A stretch of DNA of 16,679 nucleotides from CAYWNK01 sp047639615 (lineage in GTDB: Bacteria; Planctomycetota; UBA1135; GCA-002686595): contig JBLIOL010000092.1 of NCBI GenBank assembly GCA_047639615.1, positions 1 to 16,679 on the forward strand. Direction: 5' to 3'. Under the pieces are notes generated by a model. It was not told the origin of the DNA. It saw only the letters and a list, made by a program, of their open reading frames with translations, and made no database searches. Positions 1 to 6,689 of the stretch are shown in pieces; within the stretch, counting starts at the first letter, position 1; each line of letters opens with the position of its first letter. The position numbers were made by a program, and so were the translations under genes.

Positions 1-2
1 TG

Positions 3-1010
3 GCGCGGGTCATGGCCTCGCTCAAGGATGCGCGGGCGACCGTGGAGTTTGGGGCGGAGCGTTTTCCTGCGCTACCCTTCGAGCTGGCGTCCATGTCGGA
101 TGGCTACTACTTGGTGGCCGTGCCTGCGGATCAGGCCGAGGCCCTCGGCGGGCGTTTGGTGAGTGTCGGTGGCGTCACCATCGACGAAGCGGTCACGCGG
201 CTAGGGGAGGTGATCTCCCACGAGAACGAATACGGACTTGGTGCGCGGGCAGCGGATGTCCTGCTCTTGCCGCACGTGCTACAGGCACTGGGGCTCTCGG
301 ATTCGGAGAGCAGCGCGACGTTCGAGTTTGAGGCCGCTGGGAGCACGTGGAGCATCGTGCTCAAGCTTGGGGCTGAGGCAGAGGTTGCGCCCCTAGCCAG
401 GATTGAGCGGGCGGCTGAGCCGCTCACAGCGAGGAATAACGAGCGTTACTACTGGCATCAATTTCTGCCCCAGCACGGCGTCATGTACTGGCAGGTCAAC
501 CGCTGCGATGAGGATCCCAAGCACAGCTTCGCGGACTATGCCGCGCAGTTTCTCGCGGAGCTGGATCGGCCCGCGGTCAGGCGCTTGATCCTCGACCTAC
601 GGTGGAACCATGCGGGCCAGGAGTCGGTGGCGCGCAAGGTCTACCTCGCCATGAAAAGGCACCGGCTGAATAGGCCCGGGGGAATCCTGGTGCTGGTGGG
701 GCCGGGGACCGTCGGCAGCGCCCAGAGCTTGGCCCTCAACCTGCGCGAGCGCACGGCCGCCACCCTCCTGGGCAGGCCCCTGGGCCAGCGCGAAAACACC
801 TTCGGAGAGGTGCGCGAATTTAGCTCACCGAACTACGGCGTGGGGATTGGCTACCCCACCAAGTTTTACGCGCGCGGTAGCGCTGAGGCGGCTTCGGTGC
901 AACCGGATTTGCCCATGCCCCTGACATATGAGGATTGGCGCAGGGGCTTGGATCGGGCCTTCGAGTCTGCCCTGAAAATCCCCTTGGATTCGGGTGGCGG
1001 AGGCGGATAA
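3..1010 (+). CDS. S41 family peptidase-like protein, 5' truncated by window
   Basis: The reading frame is open to the left edge, so the true start is probably outside the window; the first ATG (12) looks internal. Numbering from that ATG gives 332 residues. Residues 1-12 align by eye with the usual 'LGDxHTxV' stretch of secreted S41-like proteins (here KDARAT). A PDZ-like segment follows at about 45-60 (GGRLVSVGGVTIDEA), then the S41 core: DLRWNHAG at 195-202 (family DLRxNxGG), TVGSAQ at 233-238 with the expected nucleophile Ser236, GRPLGQRENTFGE at 254-266 and QPDLPMPLT at 297-305. Family knowledge: S41 enzymes are Ser-Lys periplasmic or secreted proteases, but many members of this subgroup have no known substrate. 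The Gly-Gly of DLRxNxGG and the GEPTGG loop are altered, so activity is uncertain. It ends in a run of five Gly. The next gene starts 39 nt downstream on the same strand and may be co-transcribed. Confidence 0.75.
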   Translation, partial: ARVMASLKDARATVEFGAERFPALPFELASMSDGYYLVAVPADQAEALGGRLVSVGGVTIDEAVTRLGEVISHENEYGLGARAADVLLLPHVLQALGLSDSESSATFEFEAAGSTWSIVLKLGAEAEVAPLARIERAAEPLTARNNERYYWHQFLPQHGVMYWQVNRCDEDPKHSFADYAAQFLAELDRPAVRRLILDLRWNHAGQESVARKVYLAMKRHRLNRPGGILVLVGPGTVGSAQSLALNLRERTAATLLGRPLGQRENTFGEVREFSSPNYGVGIGYPTKFYARGSAEAASVQPDLPMPLTYEDWRRGLDRAFESALKIPLDSGGGGG

Positions 1011-1049
1011 TGCCGCCCCTCCAAGCGACCCCATGCCAGCAGGTTTCCA

Positions 1050-1940
1050 TTGAACGTAACTGTCCGCAAAGTTTCTGATCTCAAGCTCAACAGCGACTAC
1101 CTCCGTATTGAAACGGACGTGACGGCCCTGAAGAAGAGTCTCGAGAGCGTGGGGCTGATCCACCCCGTCACTATCAATCAGGATGACGAGCTGCTGGCGG
1201 GCGCGCGGCGCGTGCAGGCGGCGGTCGAGTTGGGCTGGGAGGAGATTCCCGTGCATGTGGTCGAGCACGACCTGTTGGTGCAGGAGCTGATCTCCATCGA
1301 TGAGAACCTGGTGCGCTGGCCGCTCGACCATCTCGAGCTGGAGCGCGTGCTAAACCGCGGGCGCGAGATCTACGAGGAGATCCACCCCACGGCCAATAAG
1401 GTCGAGGTGTCTGCCGAGGTGCTCAGCAGCGAGGAGAAGCAGGCGCTGAAGGAGAAGGAGGAGCAGGACGAGAACTCCTTCGCCGCGGTGACCGCTGAGA
1501 AGACCGGTCTGTCGAAGTCGGTCATCCGTAGTGCGATCAAGCGTGATGCCTTGGCCTCAGATGAGGTCAAGGATGCCCGCCGCGAGGGTGTGCTAAACGC
1601 CACGAAGACCAACGAACTGATCAGGCTCGAGAAGGGCGTGCAGGCTGGGGTCCTTGATCTGGTGGCTGACAAGACCGCCAAGGAGACGCGCAGAATCGTG
1701 GCTGCGGCCTTGAAGGGCGGCCTCGGCGCGGCTGTCGAGGAGAGCGAGAAGGTGGTGCCCCTGCCGCGGGAGTACGGCCAGATGCTCTCGCCGGTCCGGC
1801 GCGTGAACAAGTCCATCGGCCGCATCCTGGCCGAGGAGCTGCGCTACTCCGGACCGGAGCAAGCCAAGATCCACAATGAGCTCATGGCCCTGAAGAACAA
1901 CCTGGTGCTGTTCTTCGAGATGATGGAAGCGGAAGACTGA
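1050..1940 (+). CDS. ParB/Spo0J-like N-terminal domain protein, stand-alone
   Basis: The product has 296 residues. The start is TTG at 1050: the frame has no ATG or GTG between the preceding gene's stop and this codon, and translation from here gives the usual first beta strand (VTVRKVSDLKLN). Residues 4-88 resemble the ParB N-terminal CTP/DNA-clamp domain, with LESVGLIHPVTI at 31-42 and LLAGARRVQAAVELGWEEIPV at 48-68. The latter covers box II, normally GERRxRA, here GARRVQA. A highly charged linker (about 124-142) leads to a helix-turn-helix-like region, SFAAVTAEKTGLSKSVIRSA (143-162), as in KorB/ParB central domains. The C-terminal third is helical and unassigned. No ParA and no recognised parS site lie in the window, so it is more likely a ParB-family DNA-binding or nucleoid/regulatory protein than the chromosomal segregation ParB. 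Its stop lies 4 bp from the end of the convergent efflux operon. Confidence 0.8.
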   Translation: MNVTVRKVSDLKLNSDYLRIETDVTALKKSLESVGLIHPVTINQDDELLAGARRVQAAVELGWEEIPVHVVEHDLLVQELISIDENLVRWPLDHLELERVLNRGREIYEEIHPTANKVEVSAEVLSSEEKQALKEKEEQDENSFAAVTAEKTGLSKSVIRSAIKRDALASDEVKDARREGVLNATKTNELIRLEKGVQAGVLDLVADKTAKETRRIVAAALKGGLGAAVEESEKVVPLPREYGQMLSPVRRVNKSIGRILAEELRYSGPEQAKIHNELMALKNNLVLFFEMMEAED

Positions 1941-1944
1941 GCGC

Positions 1945-3306
1945 CTAGTGCTCGGCGCGGGTGGGCACGCCCACCACGCGCTCGAGCTCAGCGGCTGCAT
2001 CCGCGGCTTCGAGGCGCTGGTCTACGTGGTCCCTGCGGGCGGCGAGCAATTGACGCTGGACCTCGATCAGGGCCAGGATGGTGATGCGCCCGGCGCTGTA
2101 GGACTCGCGGGCGAGCTCCAAGGAACGTTCGGCCTGGGGCAGGACCTCGTCCTGGTAGAAGGCCTCGGTTTGGGTGGCCGTGAGCACGCGGTCGAGGCTG
2201 GTGCGCACGTCCTGGGTCACGCTGATGCGTGCGGCTACTTGGAGTGCGGCGATCTGCTGTAGCTGAAAGGCGGCGCGCGAGACCTGGGCCTGGTTTTGAT
2301 CGAAGATCGGTAGCTCTAGGCTGAGACCCACACCAACTAGGTCCACACCGCTCTCAGCGGGGCGTTCGATGTCTGGTCCGACGGCGATGTTGCCCCAGGC
2401 CTTGCGCTGCTCTAGGTCGAGCTGGGCCTGACTGGCATCCACGGCGCTGGCCAGTGCGCGCAGGTCGAGGCGCGAAGCGAGCGCCAGCGTCACGAGGGCT
2501 TCGGGGTCTTGGCTGATGGGACTCGGGAGGCCTAGGGGATCCGAGAGCAGCAGCGCTTCCACCGGGCGGCCTAGGGAGAGGAGCTTGGCCAATTCGCGCT
2601 TGGCTTCGGAGGCCGCCATGCGCGTGGCGCGCAAGTCGAGTTCGGCATTCAGCCAAGGTCCGCGGGCCAGGTTCAAGTCGAGATCGTCGGCGGAGCCGGC
2701 AGCGTGCATCTCGGTCACGCCCGCGTGGGATGCGCTGACGAGGCCCACGCTGTCCTGGGCGATGCGCCAGTGTTCCTCGGCGGCAACGGCGGCGAAGTAG
2801 GCTTGGCGCGTGTCCGCGAGGAGCTCGCCGGCCAGGCGCGCAATGCGCAGCACCGTGACCTTGAGACGGTGCTCGGCCGAAGCGCTACGGGGCGCGATGC
2901 GCCAGAGCTCGAGCAGCTCGAGTCCGATGCTCCCCTCCAGCTGGGTGCGTCCGCCGCCCGCCGGGAAACGCACGAGCAGGTCTAGGGAGGGGTTGGTTAG
3001 CAGCTTGGATTGAACCCAATCCGCATGGGCCATGCCGATCTCTTGGAAGGCCGCCTGCAGCTCGCTGTTGCGTAGCAGTGCCAGGCGCAAAGCTTCCTCG
3101 AGGGAGAGACCGTCGGCGAGCATACGCTCGAGCTCTTCCGCAGAGAGTCCTTCGGCGCTTGGGTCGTAGATTTCGGAGCGACCGGTGCTTTCCGATATCA
3201 GGCCCCGCGCTTCCGCGAAATCACCACGGGGGTCTACCTGCACACAGGCCGGAGCCAAGGCCATGAGTAGCAGCAGGGGGGTGGGGCGTTTGCTGGTGAA
3301 GAACAT
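1945..3306 (-). CDS. TolC/CzcC-type outer-membrane efflux lipoprotein
   Basis: The product has 453 residues. A basic N-terminus and hydrophobic stretch (PLLLLMALAPAC) end in a lipobox-like APAC with Cys21, suggesting a lipid-anchored outer-membrane factor, as in NodT/CusC/CzcC proteins. The rest has the family's twofold, mostly alpha-helical layout: LSLEEALRLALLRNSELQAA at about 67-86 (first OEP repeat) and a second repeat beginning near RLDLRALASAVDASQAQLDL, followed by GVGLSLELPIFDQNQAQVSR and a long helix ending in ESYSAGRITILALIEVQRQL. These signatures are typical of TolC-family channels. It is the last gene of the efflux operon; its ATG shares one base with the permease stop (TGATG), which implies translational coupling. 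It should form the outer-membrane exit duct docking on the adaptor and RND pump. Family assignment is firm; the metal specificity is not readable from this subunit. Confidence 0.9.
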   Translation of the reverse strand: MFFTSKRPTPLLLLMALAPACVQVDPRGDFAEARGLISESTGRSEIYDPSAEGLSAEELERMLADGLSLEEALRLALLRNSELQAAFQEIGMAHADWVQSKLLTNPSLDLLVRFPAGGGRTQLEGSIGLELLELWRIAPRSASAEHRLKVTVLRIARLAGELLADTRQAYFAAVAAEEHWRIAQDSVGLVSASHAGVTEMHAAGSADDLDLNLARGPWLNAELDLRATRMAASEAKRELAKLLSLGRPVEALLLSDPLGLPSPISQDPEALVTLALASRLDLRALASAVDASQAQLDLEQRKAWGNIAVGPDIERPAESGVDLVGVGLSLELPIFDQNQAQVSRAAFQLQQIAALQVAARISVTQDVRTSLDRVLTATQTEAFYQDEVLPQAERSLELARESYSAGRITILALIEVQRQLLAARRDHVDQRLEAADAAAELERVVGVPTRAEH

Positions 3307-6300
3307 CAGGCTTGCTCCATGGTCAGGGTGGGAATTTCGGCGGCTTCGGCGGGCTTGCCGAGGCGCAGGAAGAGGGCTGGGACCACGAGCATGTTGAGGA
3401 TCGTGGAGGAGATCAGACCGCCGAGGATGACGATGGCCATGGGGCTCAGAATTTCCGTGCCCGGTTCATCCCCGCGCAGGGCCAGGGGGATGAGCGCTAG
3501 GCCTGAGGCCAGGGCGGTCATCAGGATTGGCGAGAGGCGTTCCATAGAACCTCGCCGCACGGCCTCGGCAAACTCGGTCACGCCCTCGCGCAGCTGCAGG
3601 TGACGCACGTGGGAGACGAGCATGATTCCGTTGCGCGCAGCGATGCCGAAGACCGAGATCAGCCCGATGATCGAGGCGATCGTAATCACCCCGCCGGCTA
3701 GCTGGACTCCCGCTGCGCCGCCGATTAGGGCGAAGGGCAGGTTGGCCATGATCAGTAGCGTGTCGCGCAGGGAGCGGAACATCAGGTGCAGCAGGAAGCC
3801 GATGCCCAGGACCACCAGGCCGCTGAGGATGGCCAAGCGGCGGTTGGTGGCGCTTGCGCTTTCGAACTGGCCGCCAAACTCCACGTAGTAGCCGGCGGGC
3901 AACTCGACCGTGTCAGCGATCGCCTGCTCCGCATCGTGGACCACGCCGCCCATGTCTCGCTCGGCCACGTTGCACATGACAACGATCTTGCGCTGCACGT
4001 TCTCGCGCGTGATGAAGTTCGGTCCGCGGTCCTCGTAGATGTGAGCCAGTGCCTTCATGGGCACTTTGTAGCCCGCGGGTGTATCCACTGGGATCTCGCC
4101 TACGGCGGCCAGGTCGGCGCGCTCACTCTCGGCGAGGCGCACGGTTAGGTCGTAGGTGCTCTCACCCTCTAGGATCTGAGTTACGACGAGGCCCTGGAAG
4201 GCCGCGCTGAGTGCCGCGGAGGTCTCGGCGATGCTCAGGCCGTAACGGGCTAGAGCTTTGCGCTTGAACTCCACGCGCACCTGGGGCACTTCCACTTGCT
4301 GCTCGGTTGAGAGGTCCACCACACCGGGGATGTCGCGCATGGCATCCTCGACCCCATGCGCCAGGGCTCGCAGTTCGGCCAGGTCATCGCCAAAGATCTT
4401 CACAGCGATGTTGGCTCGCGTACCAGAGAGCATGTGGTCGATGCGGTGACTGATGGGCTGCCCGAAGGTGACTTGGATGCCGGGGATACTGGCCATGTCC
4501 TTGCGCAGGGCTTCCAGTAGCTCGAGCTTGCTGCGCAGGGGTAGGCCGAAGCGCTCCGGTGCCTGCAGGTCTAGGGTGACTTCGAATTCGCTGGATTCGA
4601 CGCCGAGCACGTGCTCGTCCTCTTCGGCGCGGCCGGTTCGTCGGCCGATGGCGACGATTTCCGGGTGCTCCATCAGGGTCGTCTCGACGATGTTCGCCAA
4701 GCGGTCGCTCTCGTCGAGGGAGGTGCCCGGCAGGGTCACCATGCCGATGACGAGGGCGCCTTCATTGAACTCCGGTAGGAAGTTGACGCCCATGCGCGAC
4801 ACACCGACCAGTGCCATGACGAGCATCGCCACGGCCGGCAGGGTGATTGCTATGGGATAACGCAGAGCCATGCTCAGCGGGCGGCGGTAGGCGCGCTTGA
4901 GTGCGCGTACGATCCAGGGCTCACCACCCTGGCGCACGGTCTTGCTGGTGGGCAGCAAGAAATAGCACAGGGCGGGGGTGAGCGTTAGCGCGGTGACCAG
5001 AGATGCGGTCAGGGAGACGCAGAAGGCAACGCCCAGGGGCCGCAGCAGCCGGCCTTCCACTCCAGAGAGGAAGAATAGCGGCGCAAAGACCAAGAGAATG
5101 ATCAGGGTCGCGAAGACGATTGAGGTACGCACCTCGACGCTGGCATCGAAGATCAGTCCGAGGGTGCCGCGCCGCTCAGCCTCCGGCAGGTCGCGATTCT
5201 CACGCAACCGGCGCACGACGTTCTCCACGTCGATGATCGCATCGTCTACCAAGGCGCCGATGGCGATGGCCATGCCGCCGAGGGTCATGGTGTTGATGCT
5301 CGCCCCCAGGAACTTGAGGGTCAGGATGGCCGTCACCAGCGACATCGGTATCGCTAGCAGGGTGATCAGGCTGGCACGCCAGCTGCCCAGGAAGAGCACC
5401 ACTACCAAGAGCACCATCAAGCCGCCTTCCAGTAGGGAGCCGGTGGTGTTCTTGACGGAGTGGTCGATGAAGTCCGACTGGCGGAAGAGCTGCTTGTTGA
5501 GCAGCATGCCCTCCGGCAGGGAGGCTTGGATCTCGTCCAGCACCTTGTCGAGCGTGCGCGTCAGCTCCAGGGTGTTGGCCGTGGGCTGCTTCTGGATGGC
5601 GACGATGACTCCGCTCTCGGTGATCGGCTCCCAGTTGGGTCCGCGCCTAGAGGCGGCGCCTGTGCCGCGCTTGATGGCGGCGCCGATGCGCACCACGCCC
5701 ACGTCGCCGACGGTGATGGGGCGTCCGTTGCGCGAGGCCACCACGGTGCTGGCGATGTCTTCCGTGCTCTCCATGCGGCCGATACCGCGCAGTACGGATT
5801 CGGTGCCGCCGTCTACCAGGAAGCCGGCGGAGGCATTCTCGTTGCCGCTGCGCAGTGCCTCGGCGACTTCCTCCATGCTGACCTGGTGGGCCTTCATGCG
5901 CTGGGTGGAGAGCACCACTTGGTACTGCTTCTCATCGCCACCGATGGGCGTCACCTGGGACACGCCCGCCACCGACAGCAGCCGGCGGCGGATCTGGGTC
6001 TTAGCGGTGGTGCGCAACTCGAGCAGGTCATGCTTCTCGGAGGTGAGCGAGGTGAACAGGATCTCGCCCATGATCGAGGAGACCGGCGCGAGCACCGGCG
6101 GCTCGACCTGATCGGGCAGACTGCCGCTCACTCCGGCCAAGCGCTCAGTGACCGTCTGGCGAGCGCGGTAGATATCCGTGCCCCATTCAAACTCCACCCA
6201 CACCACGGCGATGCCCACAGTCGTCGCCGAGCGCACGCGGCGCACATTGGCTGCGCCGTTGACGGCGGTCTCGATGGGGAAGGTGACCAGAGTCTCCATC

Positions 6301-6479
6301 TCCTGAGGAGCCATGCCGTGGCCCTCCACGATGACCGTCACCGTGGGCGCAGTCAGGTCCGGAAATACATCCACCGGCATATTCGCGGTGGTGTAGGAGC
6401 CAATTCCGAGCAGGATCAAGGAGACGAGCAGCACCGCCATGCGGTTCTGCAGGGACCATCGAATCAGATTGTTGATCAT
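3306..6479 (-). CDS. CusA/CzcA-family heavy-metal efflux RND permease
   Basis: The product has 1057 residues, the usual length for HME-type RND pumps (about 1030-1070), with no visible frameshift. The N-terminus (MINNLIRWSLQNRMAVLL) is the first transmembrane helix, followed by NMPVDVFPDLTAPTVTV and a periplasmic porter domain. TM4 carries AIGALVDDAIIDVEN (406-420) with Asp412 and Glu419, the proton-relay positions of the family. Further hallmarks are GVNFLPEFNEGALVI (564-578), GQPISHRIDHMLSGTRANI (673-691) and IFGDDL (695-700). It should be an inner-membrane homotrimer driving metal export by proton antiport with the adaptor and TolC-type partner. By eye, the three methionines described for E. 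coli CusA (M573, M623, M672) correspond to Thr586, Glu631 and His682, so Cu(I)/Ag(I) export by the CusA mechanism is not supported. Zn, Co, Ni or Cd are alternatives. The ATG is preceded by weak AGGG 12 nt upstream. Confidence 0.95.
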   Translation of the reverse strand: MINNLIRWSLQNRMAVLLVSLILLGIGSYTTANMPVDVFPDLTAPTVTVIVEGHGMAPQEMETLVTFPIETAVNGAANVRRVRSATTVGIAVVWVEFEWGTDIYRARQTVTERLAGVSGSLPDQVEPPVLAPVSSIMGEILFTSLTSEKHDLLELRTTAKTQIRRRLLSVAGVSQVTPIGGDEKQYQVVLSTQRMKAHQVSMEEVAEALRSGNENASAGFLVDGGTESVLRGIGRMESTEDIASTVVASRNGRPITVGDVGVVRIGAAIKRGTGAASRRGPNWEPITESGVIVAIQKQPTANTLELTRTLDKVLDEIQASLPEGMLLNKQLFRQSDFIDHSVKNTTGSLLEGGLMVLLVVVLFLGSWRASLITLLAIPMSLVTAILTLKFLGASINTMTLGGMAIAIGALVDDAIIDVENVVRRLRENRDLPEAERRGTLGLIFDASVEVRTSIVFATLIILLVFAPLFFLSGVEGRLLRPLGVAFCVSLTASLVTALTLTPALCYFLLPTSKTVRQGGEPWIVRALKRAYRRPLSMALRYPIAITLPAVAMLVMALVGVSRMGVNFLPEFNEGALVIGMVTLPGTSLDESDRLANIVETTLMEHPEIVAIGRRTGRAEEDEHVLGVESSEFEVTLDLQAPERFGLPLRSKLELLEALRKDMASIPGIQVTFGQPISHRIDHMLSGTRANIAVKIFGDDLAELRALAHGVEDAMRDIPGVVDLSTEQQVEVPQVRVEFKRKALARYGLSIAETSAALSAAFQGLVVTQILEGESTYDLTVRLAESERADLAAVGEIPVDTPAGYKVPMKALAHIYEDRGPNFITRENVQRKIVVMCNVAERDMGGVVHDAEQAIADTVELPAGYYVEFGGQFESASATNRRLAILSGLVVLGIGFLLHLMFRSLRDTLLIMANLPFALIGGAAGVQLAGGVITIASIIGLISVFGIAARNGIMLVSHVRHLQLREGVTEFAEAVRRGSMERLSPILMTALASGLALIPLALRGDEPGTEILSPMAIVILGGLISSTILNMLVVPALFLRLGKPAEAAEIPTLTMEQA

Positions 6480-6495
6480 GGTTCGAGGGCCCTAG

Positions 6496-6526
6496 CTCGG
6501 GTTATTCCTGTAGACGCGCAACAGAC
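6496..6526 (+). repeat. Left terminal inverted repeat of the 6492-6693 element
   Basis: This 31-bp end matches the reverse complement of 6659-6689 with five mismatches (element positions 6, 13, 18, 21 and 26 counted from the CTC end). It begins CTCGGGTTATTCCTGTA and ends CAACAGAC. Similarity fades further inward, as expected for transposon ends rather than one long hairpin. Confidence 0.7.
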
Positions 6527-6555
6527 ACAGCAGCTCTTTAACTGGTGGTGCTTGG

Positions 6556-6590
6556 GGGAGATTGCTCCCGCAGGCGGCCCCGTAGGGCCG
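6556..6590 (-). other. Two internal hairpins in the adaptor-permease intercistronic RNA
   Basis: In the mRNA (minus) sense the first stem is CGGCCC-TACG-GGGCCG (6575-6590): 6 bp closed by C(UACG)G, a UNCG-type stable tetraloop. The second is GGGAG-CAAT-CTCCC (6556-6569). Neither is followed by a T-tract, so they are unlikely to be full terminators. They could stabilise or process the transcript and alter the adaptor:permease ratio. Both lie inside the inverted-repeat element. Confidence 0.5.
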
Positions 6591-6658
6591 TCGAGGACGG
6601 CAAGCTCCCAAAAGTGCCGCCAGGGAAAGAGAGGGAGCCAAAGGCGACCGGTTGCGAA

Positions 6659-6689
6659 GTCTGGTGCGTGTGTACATGAATAATCCGAG
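6659..6689 (-). repeat. Right terminal inverted repeat of the 6492-6693 element
   Basis: Read on the minus strand it begins CTCGGATTATTCATGTA and ends CACCAGAC, pairing with 6496-6526 at 26 of 31 positions. It directly follows the adaptor's stop codon, so the element inserted at or just after the end of that gene without changing the protein. Confidence 0.7.

Noticed and set aside
1033..1053. Six-codon ATG mini-ORF whose TGA overlaps the TTG start of the ParB-like gene
   Set aside because: It has no Shine-Dalgarno and is short enough to arise by chance; without conservation it cannot be called a regulatory leader.
4978..6683. Long open frames on the plus strand opposite the permease gene (377 and 407 codons)
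   Set aside because: They are antisense shadows of the permease: composition is Arg/Ser- or His/Gly-rich with no domain, and the minus-strand frame is a textbook RND pump.
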